Source: Flavitalea plasmicola (lineage in GTDB: Bacteria > Bacteroidota > Bacteroidia > Chitinophagales > Chitinophagaceae). From it: 64,000 bases of DNA. The notes under the pieces were generated by a model that was not told the DNA's origin, did not search any database, and was given only the letters and a program-made list of their open reading frames with translations. The first letter of the stretch is position 1; the number at the start of each line of letters is the position of its first letter. The DNA is taken from the NCBI RefSeq assembly GCF_030546645.1, contig NZ_JAUOTO010000005.1, forward strand, positions 124,001 through 188,000. The letters are read 5' to 3'. The position numbers and the translations under genes are program-made. Positions 41,145-50,484 of this stretch are shown in pieces.

Positions 41145-43415
41145 ATGAAATATCTTCCATTGCTTGCCCTCTGTATCGGGCTGGCTGCCACCTTTCCTGC
41201 CATTGCTCAACGGACAGTACTCCATCCGAGAGAAGGATTCAAAGAGAATTGCTCCAACCTAACGACCACCCGTGTCGAGCTGCGTGACTCGGTAACTGTC
41301 CTTTACTTCAGGATAAAGGCCGCTCCGGGTAGTTGGATAAGGATCCCTGCCAATACCTATATCCAGCCCGCCGGCGACACGGTGAAATACTATGTTCAAC
41401 GAACAGAAGGCATACCCTTCAACCAGCAATATTATATGCCTGACTCCGGCGTAATCAGCTATGCCGTTTGCTTCCCCGCCATCCATAAAAATACCGCTGT
41501 CATTGACTATGGCGAAGACGTATCCGGCGGCTGGAAAATATACGACATACAGCTGATTCGTCCCGCCGCCTCTCTCGTTCCCGACTTTTTAAGCACGGAA
41601 TGGTATGACCGCAATTCCGGCGAAACAACCTATGCCTTCTATGACAATGTTGCTATATCGGGCGGGATGATCTTTCACTATGGCAGCTTTAGAAAAAAAG
41701 ATAAGAACAGTTACACGGTCACACTACGGAATGAACAGCAGCAAACAGCGCTGCTCATCAGCCGGCTGTCGGATAGCGCTATCCGGATCACGAGACATGG
41801 CCTGTCCGCCGTATACGTCAACAGCAAAAAAGGCTGCACGATGCGGCACGATGATGCCCTCTATACGGCGCCCGTTCTCAAAGAGGGAACAGCCCTCCTC
41901 GGCGGCTATGTCAAGAACTATAAAGAGAAGCGTTGCCCGAAGAATTTGATGGTGTATGTGAACAACATTTTGACGGGCCAGCAGGAAAATGTCCTGATCG
42001 AGATTGCGCCGGACGGTCATTTCAGCAAGGAAATTCCCCTTTATAATCCGCAAGAGGTCTTTACAGTATACGGAAATTCACATGATCAGGTGTACCTGGA
42101 GCCGGGAAAACGGCTGTTTGTTATCCTCGGAGGGGAGGAGGCGCAGTTCATGGACGATCTGGCAAGTATCAACGAGGATCTGCAAAAGTTAAAGGACCTG
42201 CGCCTATTCGATTACGACCGGGTGTCAAAAGCACCAGTGATGGCCCCTGATAGCTTTAAGGCCTACGTTTTTAATTGCGGAGAAAGAGAGCGGCGGATCA
42301 TCGATTCTTTTTATGCACGGAGAGAGATAGGCGGAAAGGCCTTGCAGGTTAGACAAACAGAAGCACGCTATAATTATTTAAACGTCGCCATGGAGTACCA
42401 TTATATCTACCATGACGCTCCGGCTTATCCCGCCGGTTATTTCAATTTTATCACGCCCGCCATCGCCAACGACCCTTTGGCATATATCTCCACTTCCTAT
42501 TCTACCTTTATCAACCGGGTTAAGTTTGCTGAGCCATTACGTCCAGAATTCCGGTATATTTATAATTATAGAGAAATGATTGACGCGTTGAAAAAATCGG
42601 GCATACCACTGTCGGACAACGACAGACGGATATATGAGCGGCTGACCCCGGATGGTATTGGGGTCCGATCGGACTCAGCCGACATGGATGCGAATACCTT
42701 ATTGAAAACATTCTTTTCCTCGCACCATGCTTTTGTTCAAAATTTTGTACAACAGCGTTCTGATGAATTCTTTTACCACAAGTTTGACTCTGCCTTGTCT
42801 CTATCCAGCGGCCAGCAGACGATAGATATTTTCCGGTCGCAGGATATACTGTCCGCCATAGTGGAAAGGCTGACGCCGAAAGACGACAGTTCTTTAAAGA
42901 TGGAAACAGCCGCCCTTAAAGATCCGTTTATCAGGAACTACATCTTTGAACAGAACGGAAAGACCATCCGGCAGATAGCTGCCAATAAACATGCCAGCGG
43001 CTATTCCGTCAATACGACACCCTTGGTGGCAGCCGATAAAATATTCGATTCGATCATGGCGAAATACCGTGGGAAGCTGGTATATGTGGACTTTTGGGCT
43101 ACCTGGTGCGGCCCGTGCAGGGCTGGAATAAAGGAAATAGGACCTTTAAAAGATGAGCTTAAAGGCGAGAACATCGTCTTTGTCTATATCACTAACGAAA
43201 CCTCACCGGTGGAAACGTATAATAATATGATCCCTACTATAAAAGGGGAACATTATCGACTGAAGCAGGACGAGTTCAACTACCTTGCGTCCAAATTCCA
43301 GATAACGGGCATTCCCCACTATGTATTGGTTGACAAAGAGAGTAAGGTAGTAAACGCCAGCCTGGGTTTCAACACCAATGAAAACCTAAAGGAGATCTTT
43401 AAAAAGTATCGATAG
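41145..43415 (+). CDS. TlpA-family thioredoxin-domain protein with large N-terminal domain
   Basis: A 756-residue exported protein (signal MKYLPLLALCIGLAATFPAIAQ). Residues about 25-610 are an uncharacterised region typical of this Bacteroidota TlpA-like group (AhpC/TSA-type DUF4369 relatives), with a beta domain and a helical stretch. The C-terminal 130 residues form a thioredoxin fold with the redox motif WATWCGPCRAG at about residue 650, TSPVETYNNM and the cis-Pro GIPHYVLVD. It would reduce or shuffle disulfides in the periplasm; the N-terminal part probably binds substrate or partner. It is a single-gene unit between the T9SS protein and a convergent flavodoxin gene. Confidence 0.88.
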   Translation: MKYLPLLALCIGLAATFPAIAQRTVLHPREGFKENCSNLTTTRVELRDSVTVLYFRIKAAPGSWIRIPANTYIQPAGDTVKYYVQRTEGIPFNQQYYMPDSGVISYAVCFPAIHKNTAVIDYGEDVSGGWKIYDIQLIRPAASLVPDFLSTEWYDRNSGETTYAFYDNVAISGGMIFHYGSFRKKDKNSYTVTLRNEQQQTALLISRLSDSAIRITRHGLSAVYVNSKKGCTMRHDDALYTAPVLKEGTALLGGYVKNYKEKRCPKNLMVYVNNILTGQQENVLIEIAPDGHFSKEIPLYNPQEVFTVYGNSHDQVYLEPGKRLFVILGGEEAQFMDDLASINEDLQKLKDLRLFDYDRVSKAPVMAPDSFKAYVFNCGERERRIIDSFYARREIGGKALQVRQTEARYNYLNVAMEYHYIYHDAPAYPAGYFNFITPAIANDPLAYISTSYSTFINRVKFAEPLRPEFRYIYNYREMIDALKKSGIPLSDNDRRIYERLTPDGIGVRSDSADMDANTLLKTFFSSHHAFVQNFVQQRSDEFFYHKFDSALSLSSGQQTIDIFRSQDILSAIVERLTPKDDSSLKMETAALKDPFIRNYIFEQNGKTIRQIAANKHASGYSVNTTPLVAADKIFDSIMAKYRGKLVYVDFWATWCGPCRAGIKEIGPLKDELKGENIVFVYITNETSPVETYNNMIPTIKGEHYRLKQDEFNYLASKFQITGIPHYVLVDKESKVVNASLGFNTNENLKEIFKKYR

Positions 43416-43428
43416 CAAGGCCCTGGGG

Positions 43429-43950
43429 TTACATTTCTATGCTTTGATTGAACGATCTGACGGCATCCAGCAATCCGGCGATATGCTCTTTTTTTACGGC
43501 ATCGCTGTCCTGTGACAAGGCTGCTTTTTTGGCCGGGTCGGTCTCTGCCAGGGCTTTCTCCTTAAGCACGCGGCCATCCGTCGGGGAGAGCTGCCTGAAA
43601 ATCCATCTTCCCGGCAGAAAAACGATGTCGGTGGAAGGCCGGAGCAGGTCACCGGGAATGTTGTCCATTATTATCTGGCCATGCCCGGACGCGTCAGGAG
43701 AGGGCGCGCATACGATGAAAAAGAACAGTTTTTTTTGCTCAAGGCGATGTTTGTTCCCTTTCAACCAGGCTTTCAGCAGAAGATCTCCCAGGTAGACGGA
43801 AGTGCCGATGACCAGGAAGTCACACCCTGCCAGCAGCTGATCATTGAGCATGTCGGGATCAATGACGGGTAATCTGAGGTCCGTCCCTATCCACTCCGCA
43901 TATTGCCGCGTGGCGCCATACCTGCTTCTGTAGAGCACTAAGCCATTCAT
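43429..43950 (-). CDS. Flavodoxin-domain protein (HemG-like)
   Basis: A 173-residue flavodoxin_5-type protein. The FMN phosphate loop is YRSRYGATRQYA, the second loop GTSVYLGD, and the third region VCAPSPDASG then GRWIFRQLSP. Length matches oxygen-independent protoporphyrinogen oxidase HemG and related flavodoxins; which of these it is cannot be told. It has no signal peptide. The 7-base inverted repeat upstream (43969-43994) may be its operator. Convergent with the TlpA-like gene. Confidence 0.88.
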   Translation of the reverse strand: MNGLVLYRSRYGATRQYAEWIGTDLRLPVIDPDMLNDQLLAGCDFLVIGTSVYLGDLLLKAWLKGNKHRLEQKKLFFFIVCAPSPDASGHGQIIMDNIPGDLLRPSTDIVFLPGRWIFRQLSPTDGRVLKEKALAETDPAKKAALSQDSDAVKKEHIAGLLDAVRSFNQSIEM

Positions 43951-43968
43951 GACAAAAATTTTGCAATA

Positions 43969-43994
43969 ATACTACTTTATATTTCCTGTAGTAT
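43969..43994. promoter_or_regulatory. Inverted repeat upstream of the flavodoxin gene
   Basis: Perfect arms ATACTAC (43969-43975) and GTAGTAT (43988-43994) enclose a 12-base T/A-rich centre, 19 bases before the start. This is the size and placement of a dimeric repressor site (MarR/TetR/HxlR type); no such regulator gene is adjacent. Confidence 0.4.
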
Positions 43995-44061
43995 AACGAC
44001 TGTCATGGGGATGGCTGATCCTTATCACCTCAAACCTGGCAGGCTGGCTAAAACGGTGTCG

Positions 44062-44943
44062 CTAGTGCAAGTAATCCTGTCTCACATTACTGCATCTAAG
44101 CCGTGCATTGGTAATAGGTATGACATTATTATTCCCATCCAGCACCGTCCCATTAAAAGTCATAACATCCGAGCAAGGCATGATATTTACGACTGCTCCG
44201 ACGGCCTCCGTCTTATAATTTGCTGCAAAGTGAACGGGCGGATCCGTGGAAAAACGGGACGTTGTAAAGTCGAAGGAATTGTGCGCTATGTTAACACCGC
44301 CTGACGTTGGACGGAAGCAGGCATTTACCGTATCATACACCGAGTATCCAATATTTATCGTCAGCGATGTATCCGAGTAGCCCTGCATGGATCCATAGTA
44401 GGCAGTGGGATCGTCGCCTCCGGGTAAGAGAAGCGCAACGCCAAAGACTGTACCGTGATAAAAATGTCCTCCTGCCGTGAACTCCCACGTATTGTCCGCT
44501 ATGGAAAGAGCCGCGCTATCGTGTATCGGCACCCTGAACATACAGCTGGTGCTGTCGAAAGAGGTGGTGAAATCAGCGAAAGTGTGTTCGGTAAACATAC
44601 CTGTGGCCTTGAGGTGTACTGTTGCCAGGCCCGTATCCCTGAAAACCCCGGAAGCTGAAAAGGAAACCCCTTTCTGCTGGTCGGTGGTGACCTTGTAAGT
44701 ACCTGGAGAGGTGACCTGGACAAAGATCTCGACGTAATCGCTGTCCGTCGCCTTTACCCCGTTGTAAAAATTCCCATGTATACTATAGGGATAGCAGTTG
44801 CCACTCTCCGTCACCAATGACCCTTTCGCGGGCGGCTCCGTGGGATGTGGGTCCTTTTTACAGGCTGTAAAAGCAAATAGAATGGAGAATGTCAATACGG
44901 AGATAGATAAGGCGCAGTGGATGCGACGGGGCATGCTTTTCAT
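44062..44943 (-). CDS. Hypothetical lipoprotein
   Basis: A 293-residue lipoprotein: signal with lipobox FTACKKD (cysteine at residue 28), beginning MKSMPRRIHCALSISV. The mature part is all-beta, without a recognised domain, and ends with two possible Ig-like units (SVTINIGYSVYDTVN-like strands around 190-215 and NSFDFTTSRFSTDPPVHF). It has no motif for catalysis. The proline-rich linker after the cysteine (PHPTEPPAKG) is typical for surface-exposed lipoproteins of this phylum. It is transcribed alone. Confidence 0.75.
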   Translation of the reverse strand: MKSMPRRIHCALSISVLTFSILFAFTACKKDPHPTEPPAKGSLVTESGNCYPYSIHGNFYNGVKATDSDYVEIFVQVTSPGTYKVTTDQQKGVSFSASGVFRDTGLATVHLKATGMFTEHTFADFTTSFDSTSCMFRVPIHDSAALSIADNTWEFTAGGHFYHGTVFGVALLLPGGDDPTAYYGSMQGYSDTSLTINIGYSVYDTVNACFRPTSGGVNIAHNSFDFTTSRFSTDPPVHFAANYKTEAVGAVVNIMPCSDVMTFNGTVLDGNNNVIPITNARLRCSNVRQDYLH

Positions 44944-45076
44944 GAAAAGGCGTTTATAAAAAATGAATGATCAAGTACAGGAGACCGTACCTGGCGCGTC
45001 GAAAACCGGCTTGAAGAAGTTATTGGAGTTTGGCAGGAATGTAAAAATATACAATTTTCATGCCGGGAATCTTACA

Positions 45077-46492
45077 TTAGTTTTCAGCATTTAGTATTTT
45101 ATTGACATGGTCAACCCAGCCATACTCGGGAACGGTGCTGTCAATAAAATAGTCGGGTTGTAATCCTATATCATCAATGGCGAAGTCAGGGATCCTGAAG
45201 CTTTTGGACAGGCCATAGTACAACTCAAAATCATTGCAGGGCGAAGGGATAATATTTACATTGGAGATATCAAGCATTCCATGGGTCGTTTTGCCAAAGA
45301 GTTTTACTTTTTTGCTTTGTTTGGCCAGCAGCAAAAATTGTTCAGTCGTACTTCCGTTGCCCTGGTGGATGATAATCCCTATATTTTTCGGATAGGGGAG
45401 GATCTTGTCCCTTTTTTCGATATCGACCTTCTCTTCAGACAGGTTGACAAATTCTCCCGGCGATTGATCCAGCTGGTCGTAGTATTTCCTGAATGTTTTT
45501 CTCGAAGCTTCATCAAAATCCATATTATTCGACAGCTCCAGCATCCGCTGGTTATTCAGTTTTGTAGACAGGAATGCTGTCCCCACTATTCTGATGGGAT
45601 TTGTGTATAAGAATGGGATCAGCTGCTCATACGTCGCATCGCTGCCACCGGGATTATTTCTTACATCGATGATCAGGTTCTGCGTACGCAGGATGATATC
45701 CCTGTTCTTTGCGATGACGCTGTCGATCAGTGGCTTTTCGGTAATCTCGAAATCCGGGATCCTTAAGTAGGCGGTGGTTTCGTTTAATTTTTCAAAGAAC
45801 GGTTTTTTGACATGCAGTTGCGCATACCCTTTTTCCACTTTTTCGTCCTCCTTTGTTGCAGGATAAACTTTATGCAGCGTCGCTTCCCCCAGCTTCAGGT
45901 ATGTATTGCCAATGCGTTTTACGGACGTAACTTTTTCTTCCGTTTTGTCTCCCGCATAGTAGCTCCCGCCTTTGTCATTAAAGACGATTTTTATCTCATT
46001 GGCTTCCCAGGCTTTGTTGGGCGATTCCAAAACAAAGCCCACATAATCGATGCTTCTTTTCTTAATGCCGATCTTATATCCATTGATCGTCCAGACGCCT
46101 TCTAAAGTATCGTTGTTGTTTTTCCGGTCGAGGTATTGCATGAAATCATTATAGTTGGGACCGAATTTTTCAAGCTTGATCGGTTTTGCCGGTACGTCTT
46201 CTTTTAAATAGTTAATACCAATATGTCCATTCCTGAAAAATCTAATCCAACTATTGATCGCATCCGCACACGAGCGATCATTGGGCAGGTGTTTTATTTT
46301 ATCCAGATAAAGACGATTGTGGATCTCATAAGCGTCTTTCCCTTTTTTATTGATGATATATTTAAAGCCGGCATCATTCGCTTCGAAGGTCGCTTTCACC
46401 CATTGAAAATTGCTCTCGCAGCTGCAGGTCTGGGAATAGTTTTTTTGGATGGCCGATAAGGTGAATAACAAAATCAGAAATAAAGCTCTCAT
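45077..46492 (-). CDS. S41 family peptidase (C-terminal processing protease type), exported
   Basis: A 471-residue protein with a signal peptide (MRALFLILLFTLSAIQKNYSQ) and two early cysteines (TCSCESN). The tail-specific protease domain occupies residues about 225-465: LIIDVRNNPGGSD, the nucleophile region GNGSTTEQFLLLAK (serine in GST) and the general-base lysine in KLFGKTTHG. There is no clear PDZ domain, so it is a short S41 of the Tricorn-core/retinol-binding-like group frequent in Bacteroidota. It probably acts in the periplasm or outer membrane. Its 79-base upstream gap has no clear promoter box; the base composition is slightly AT-richer than average. Confidence 0.85.
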   Translation of the reverse strand: MRALFLILLFTLSAIQKNYSQTCSCESNFQWVKATFEANDAGFKYIINKKGKDAYEIHNRLYLDKIKHLPNDRSCADAINSWIRFFRNGHIGINYLKEDVPAKPIKLEKFGPNYNDFMQYLDRKNNNDTLEGVWTINGYKIGIKKRSIDYVGFVLESPNKAWEANEIKIVFNDKGGSYYAGDKTEEKVTSVKRIGNTYLKLGEATLHKVYPATKEDEKVEKGYAQLHVKKPFFEKLNETTAYLRIPDFEITEKPLIDSVIAKNRDIILRTQNLIIDVRNNPGGSDATYEQLIPFLYTNPIRIVGTAFLSTKLNNQRMLELSNNMDFDEASRKTFRKYYDQLDQSPGEFVNLSEEKVDIEKRDKILPYPKNIGIIIHQGNGSTTEQFLLLAKQSKKVKLFGKTTHGMLDISNVNIIPSPCNDFELYYGLSKSFRIPDFAIDDIGLQPDYFIDSTVPEYGWVDHVNKILNAEN

Positions 46493-46571
46493 AAATTTGT
46501 ATTATTGTAAGGCGGGGATAACGGGTGAGGGGAAATGGGATCTCATTGCCTATTGGGTGTCCTGTATTACA

Positions 46572-47066
46572 TTAAGGCCGGGGGCTCGTAAAAACGTGAT
46601 AATAATATTTCAAGTCGTCGCTTTCCCCAAAATGGAATCTTTTAAATGCCTTAGCGATAGGGTCTGTGATAGTGCCATTCGGCAGTTTTATAACGAGCGG
46701 CATCATGGTGACCCCTTCCGGAAGGCCGGCTTCGGCCTGTGCGACCCAAAGACCTTCGTTATTATTGACCATTACCTGCCCAACATAGCTCCCGGCAATG
46801 AAAATGGTTTCTGCGAAGTCGTTCACTGACAACCCTTCGTCGCTAAATCTTTGCAGGAATTTGTCCACAAAATCTATTGTATCAACAGAATAGTCAAGCT
46901 CGATGCCTTCGTTTTGCTTTACAGCGCCTACAAATTGCTGTGCGAACAGGATGCCATTCTCAGGAGAAGGTGCGAAGGAGAGACGAAGCTCCCGGGTCGG
47001 CATAGGGTCAGTGTCTGGCACCGGTTTTTTGCCTTTGCCGCCAAATAGGGATTTAAGAAAGCTCAT
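46572..47066 (-). CDS. Hypothetical protein (DUF3806-like)
   Basis: A 164-residue soluble protein started at the ATG at 47066 (MSFLKSLFGGKGKKP), two bases after the stop of the nucleotide-kinase-like gene; the TTG at 47072 gives only a longer frame. The domain at residues about 50-135 (IELDYSVDTIDFVDKFLQRF, IAGSYVGQVMVNNNEGLWV) resembles DUF3806-type proteins by eye. No catalytic site is evident. Translational coupling to the kinase-like gene suggests joint expression. Confidence 0.65.
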   Translation of the reverse strand: MSFLKSLFGGKGKKPVPDTDPMPTRELRLSFAPSPENGILFAQQFVGAVKQNEGIELDYSVDTIDFVDKFLQRFSDEGLSVNDFAETIFIAGSYVGQVMVNNNEGLWVAQAEAGLPEGVTMMPLVIKLPNGTITDPIAKAFKRFHFGESDDLKYYYHVFTSPRP

Positions 47067-47068
47067 GG

Positions 47069-47641
47069 TCAAATAAGGGTTATATGTTCAGATATCCTAT
47101 GTGTTACTTCAGCAATTGACCCTGTTCCATCTATATCCACTACCCGAAGCAATAGCTTCATGTATTCTATTGCAGGACGGGTGGAGGTTTCAAAAACCTG
47201 AACCCGCTTAAGGTGGATCTGCGGGTCCTTGTCATCTTCTCTGTCAGAAGCTTCTGCCCTTTTACCTGCTCTTGCCAGGAGCTCGGCTTTGGGCACTTCA
47301 ATGTTGATAACCAGGTCTATCGTTTCTTTTTTGGAATTTACCAGAGCTATCAGGTCATCCACTTGCGCCTTTGTCCGGGGATAGCCATCTAATACGATCC
47401 CATTTTCGTTCCTGTTTTCGTCAATGATCTGACTGAAAAGATCCTTCATGATTGCGTCCGGCACCAGATCTCCTTTTTCTTCGAACCTGGATATGATCAA
47501 GCCGATCTCCGTTCTATCCGATCTCTCCCGCCTGCATCTTTCGCCTGTTGAGATGTGCATACAGCCTATTGCCTTGCTTATGACCTCGCAATGGGTACCC
47601 TTGCCGGAATAAGGAGGGCCAGTTACAATGATAATTTTCAT
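47069..47641 (-). CDS. Adenylate kinase-like nucleoside monophosphate kinase
   Basis: A 190-residue P-loop kinase. The P-loop is GPPYSGKGTHC and the NMP-binding lid has HISTGERCR, with the LDGYPRT motif at residues about 83-89 and a short LID (residues about 125-150) without zinc cysteines. This is the pattern of short bacterial adenylate kinase relatives, a second copy in addition to a housekeeping adk that should lie elsewhere. It would interconvert AMP/ATP-like nucleotides. It is followed two bases later by the DUF3806-like gene and shares its transcript. Confidence 0.85.
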   Translation of the reverse strand: MKIIIVTGPPYSGKGTHCEVISKAIGCMHISTGERCRRERSDRTEIGLIISRFEEKGDLVPDAIMKDLFSQIIDENRNENGIVLDGYPRTKAQVDDLIALVNSKKETIDLVINIEVPKAELLARAGKRAEASDREDDKDPQIHLKRVQVFETSTRPAIEYMKLLLRVVDIDGTGSIAEVTHRISEHITLI

Positions 47642-47713
47642 TACGCCATTTTGTTCTTGCTAAAGAATAGCCAATCGTATAAAAGCTGTTTTATCACAGG
47701 AGATCAAATAATA

Positions 47714-47738
47714 AGCCTCCGGTTGATCCCCGAAGGCT
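47714..47738 (-). terminator. Intrinsic terminator after the Omp85-kinase gene
   Basis: On the minus strand AGCCTTCGG (47738-47730), a seven-base loop, and CCGGAGGCT (47722-47714) form a nine-pair stem with one G-U, followed by TTATTATTT. It is 104 bases beyond the stop of the gene ending at 47842 and upstream of the next minus-strand operon. Confidence 0.7.
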
Positions 47739-47841
47739 CTTGCATTTCTTTTTGCCTGCGCGATACGAATGTACAAAAAATGCCTTACCCTGGTAACAAT
47801 TCAATGCATTTTTCCTAAGGCTGCCGGCATCTTATATTTTT

Positions 47842-50406
47842 TTAGAATGTGAAGCCAATGGAGATATAAGGAAGCGATCCCTCCCGGGAAAATCCTATTG
47901 CCGCCTGGATGAGCAGCAGTTCTGCCGGGATAATATAAATGCCGCCGCCGTAGCCATCGTGCCAGTCATTCGAAGTGTCATTTTTCGACCATACGCGACC
48001 GATGTCGTTGAACCCGATCAGCCCTATGCTTCCCGGCAGGAGATAGGAGGTGAAATCAAGGACTTTCAATCGGACTTCCAGATTGTTGTACAGTGTGCTT
48101 CGCCCTGTAAAGCGCCATGTGTGGTAGCCTCGTAAAGTTTGCGGGCCACCCAGCTTCACCTGTTGAAAATAATCCGCCGTGCCGAAGTAGGTGGCGCCGC
48201 CCGTGCGGTTGGCAATGATCAATACCGCGTTCCTGTCAGGGTTGAGCAAAAAACTGAACTCTGACGACAGCAGTCCGAAAGTACTGTTCGAGTGGCTGAC
48301 GCCCTGCATACCTGTAAACGTGGTATTCCAATATAGCCCGTGGGTACTGAGGGTGCTTTTGTCCCGGGTGTCGTAGTTTACATCCGCAACAAAGCCGGCA
48401 TACCATTTTGTTGCAAATATGTCCTCGCCGGCGTGCGTCGAGTCATAGAACTTAAGAAACCTGTTTGCGTTGCCTGCAGCCCGGCTGGTGTAAAACTGGA
48501 ATCCGGGGCCGGCGCTGACATGCCAGTTGCCATAATCATGATACAGCGATACATCACCCGTAATCCAATCAAATTTGTTCCGGTAATAACGGATGTCCTT
48601 GTCGCCCTTGTTGACAAATGGAGCGCCGTTGCCTATCCCGAAAAAGTTACTGACATTATTGGGGCCGCGGGAAAGGGCATTTATCCTAATGCCGTTGGCG
48701 CCGATGGCGTTCTTGAAATCGGCGGTGTATGTGAACAACAGCGACTTGCGCGAGATGGAATAATTTGTCAGCAACTCTGTCCTGAAAGCATACGGTTCAC
48801 TTCGAAAGCCATGCTTTTCGTAAGAGAAGCCGCCGACCAGCAATACGCCGATGTCTGTGTTATAATGTGCCAGGATGATCGGCTCGAAGCGGTCATATTT
48901 AAAGCTGGTTCTATCATAGCTGTTCACCAGGGGGTCTGTAGCGGTACGAATTTTGGCGGCTCTTCCTGACGGCAGCATATTTAACGAATCGGAGCGGTCA
49001 TAAATGTAGATCCTTCTCCGGCCATGCAGGTTCCTGTCAATATAAAAACTGTCCATTCCCGCGCCGCCGATCATCCTGACCTTGATGGAGGAAGGTTTAC
49101 TCCCGCTGACGGAGAAGACGTCATCACCATCGAAGCCATACAGTCTCACCTCCCTGGTGGTCCCTGGCTGAAACACGCGATGATAGATGGTTCTTCCTCT
49201 TTTTGAACTATCCTTCCTTATTTTCTCTATGGTAACTTCCAGGTCACCGTCATCCTGTTCCGTCAGGCTGAAATGTTCTCGCTTGTCAGTTGCCGGAATG
49301 TCCACGTAGATGGAGATGAACCGGTAATATTCCAGTGCTTCTTTGAGCAGGTTGTCCCTCCTCGCTCTCATCTTCCCGGTGATCTCCCGGGCGCAAAGCT
49401 TCACTATGGGAGCGGGCATTTTGTCCATGGCGGCTGTAATCAGGCTATCCGTCAGTGTCTTTTGTACCAGGGCGATCTGTTCACGCCAGTCGGCTTCACT
49501 TAGCCCGTTTAGGAAATAGCGGTCGAAATACCTGGCATTGAAGTTCCATCCCTCTATGTCCCGTATGCTTTTGCTATAACCCTGGAATTTGGATTTAAGC
49601 CATTGATGGGACACTATCCATGGAAACACCCCGGACGTTTTGTAATACACCTGATCACGATCGCGGGGGACAGGCAGGTATAAGCTGCCTTTTCCTTCGT
49701 TGATCTTTTCCCATCGCCACTGATCTTCATGTCTGTCCCAATCCCCCAGTATCATATCGAGCAGGCGGGCTCTTAAAACCAATTTTTCGTCCAGGTGATT
49801 GTCGTTGTCTTCCGCTAGTTTTTCCTGTACTTTTTCGGTTTTTTCGGTCTTTTCAACGTCCACTGGCTCGCGTTCCTCGAATAAAAAAACCTTTCCTGCA
49901 AAATCCTTCGAATAGGTACCCAGCGCCGGGTCATCTGCGACGTAGACGATCTCAGGGTGAGAATGCGGAATGCCCAGCGCCTCCGCCATCGGCGGAACGG
50001 TAAGGGCGGAAAAAGGATGAGCTGCCGATACCTGGTCTTGCAGGATATCCTTGACGACAGTGGGCCGCAGCCCGGGCGGCAAACCCCGTTCGGGGTATTT
50101 TTGTATGGTACGTAAGACCCACTGCTGCCCGTCCGGACCCTGCAGGCGCAACGAGAGGGTTTGGAGGCCGCCGCCTTTTTGGAGTATTTTCAAGCCGCCT
50201 TTTTCATTTTCCAGCCTGAATACCTTCAGTGTTACCGGCGTAGCCCATAAAATGCGGTAATTTTCGCCGAATAAAACGCGGTGTACCCTGCCGGACCTAT
50301 TATATTCAGGTTCGATGGCCACGGTGATACTGTCGCTTTTGATTTGTTGTGCGAATGAAAATAAGCAATGGAATGCCAGCGTAATTATAAGAAGGGATCG
50401 TCTCAT
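47842..50406 (-). CDS. Omp85/BamA-type outer-membrane protein with an N-terminal protein-kinase-like domain
   Basis: An 854-residue protein with a signal peptide (MRRSLLIITLAFHCLFSFAQ). Residues about 510-854 form a BamA/TamA (D15, Bac_surface_Ag) barrel, with the usual GGPQTLRGYHTWRFTGRSTLY and RGYxxxxF-like lid strand, ending ISIGFTF. Residues about 75-300 hold what looks like an atypical kinase: a Gly-rich loop GGGLQTLSLRL, a beta-3 strand WVLRTIQKY with basic R99/K103, a hinge-like LFEEREP, the catalytic-loop-like GDWDRHEDQW (221-230, like Fam20/HipA/PI4K GNxDRHxxN), and PVPRDRDQVY (246-253) in the place of the metal aspartate. Similar LGDWDRH…PRDRDQ sequences occur in barrel proteins of the phylum, but a kinase role there is my inference. 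Whether the domain faces the periplasm or the outside is unclear. Confidence 0.8.
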   Translation of the reverse strand: MRRSLLIITLAFHCLFSFAQQIKSDSITVAIEPEYNRSGRVHRVLFGENYRILWATPVTLKVFRLENEKGGLKILQKGGGLQTLSLRLQGPDGQQWVLRTIQKYPERGLPPGLRPTVVKDILQDQVSAAHPFSALTVPPMAEALGIPHSHPEIVYVADDPALGTYSKDFAGKVFLFEEREPVDVEKTEKTEKVQEKLAEDNDNHLDEKLVLRARLLDMILGDWDRHEDQWRWEKINEGKGSLYLPVPRDRDQVYYKTSGVFPWIVSHQWLKSKFQGYSKSIRDIEGWNFNARYFDRYFLNGLSEADWREQIALVQKTLTDSLITAAMDKMPAPIVKLCAREITGKMRARRDNLLKEALEYYRFISIYVDIPATDKREHFSLTEQDDGDLEVTIEKIRKDSSKRGRTIYHRVFQPGTTREVRLYGFDGDDVFSVSGSKPSSIKVRMIGGAGMDSFYIDRNLHGRRRIYIYDRSDSLNMLPSGRAAKIRTATDPLVNSYDRTSFKYDRFEPIILAHYNTDIGVLLVGGFSYEKHGFRSEPYAFRTELLTNYSISRKSLLFTYTADFKNAIGANGIRINALSRGPNNVSNFFGIGNGAPFVNKGDKDIRYYRNKFDWITGDVSLYHDYGNWHVSAGPGFQFYTSRAAGNANRFLKFYDSTHAGEDIFATKWYAGFVADVNYDTRDKSTLSTHGLYWNTTFTGMQGVSHSNSTFGLLSSEFSFLLNPDRNAVLIIANRTGGATYFGTADYFQQVKLGGPQTLRGYHTWRFTGRSTLYNNLEVRLKVLDFTSYLLPGSIGLIGFNDIGRVWSKNDTSNDWHDGYGGGIYIIPAELLLIQAAIGFSREGSLPYISIGFTF

Positions 50407-50484
50407 AAAGTTAGCGTCAGATCCTGGAAATAAATGGTCAAATTTACATCATGAGGGATAGACTTTCGCGAATATGATCCATAA

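Noticed and set aside
48340..48969. 209-codon plus-strand frame opposite the Omp85 gene
   Set aside because: Antisense shadow; Val/Ile/Ala-rich sequence with no domain, while the sense frame is a complete Omp85-type protein.
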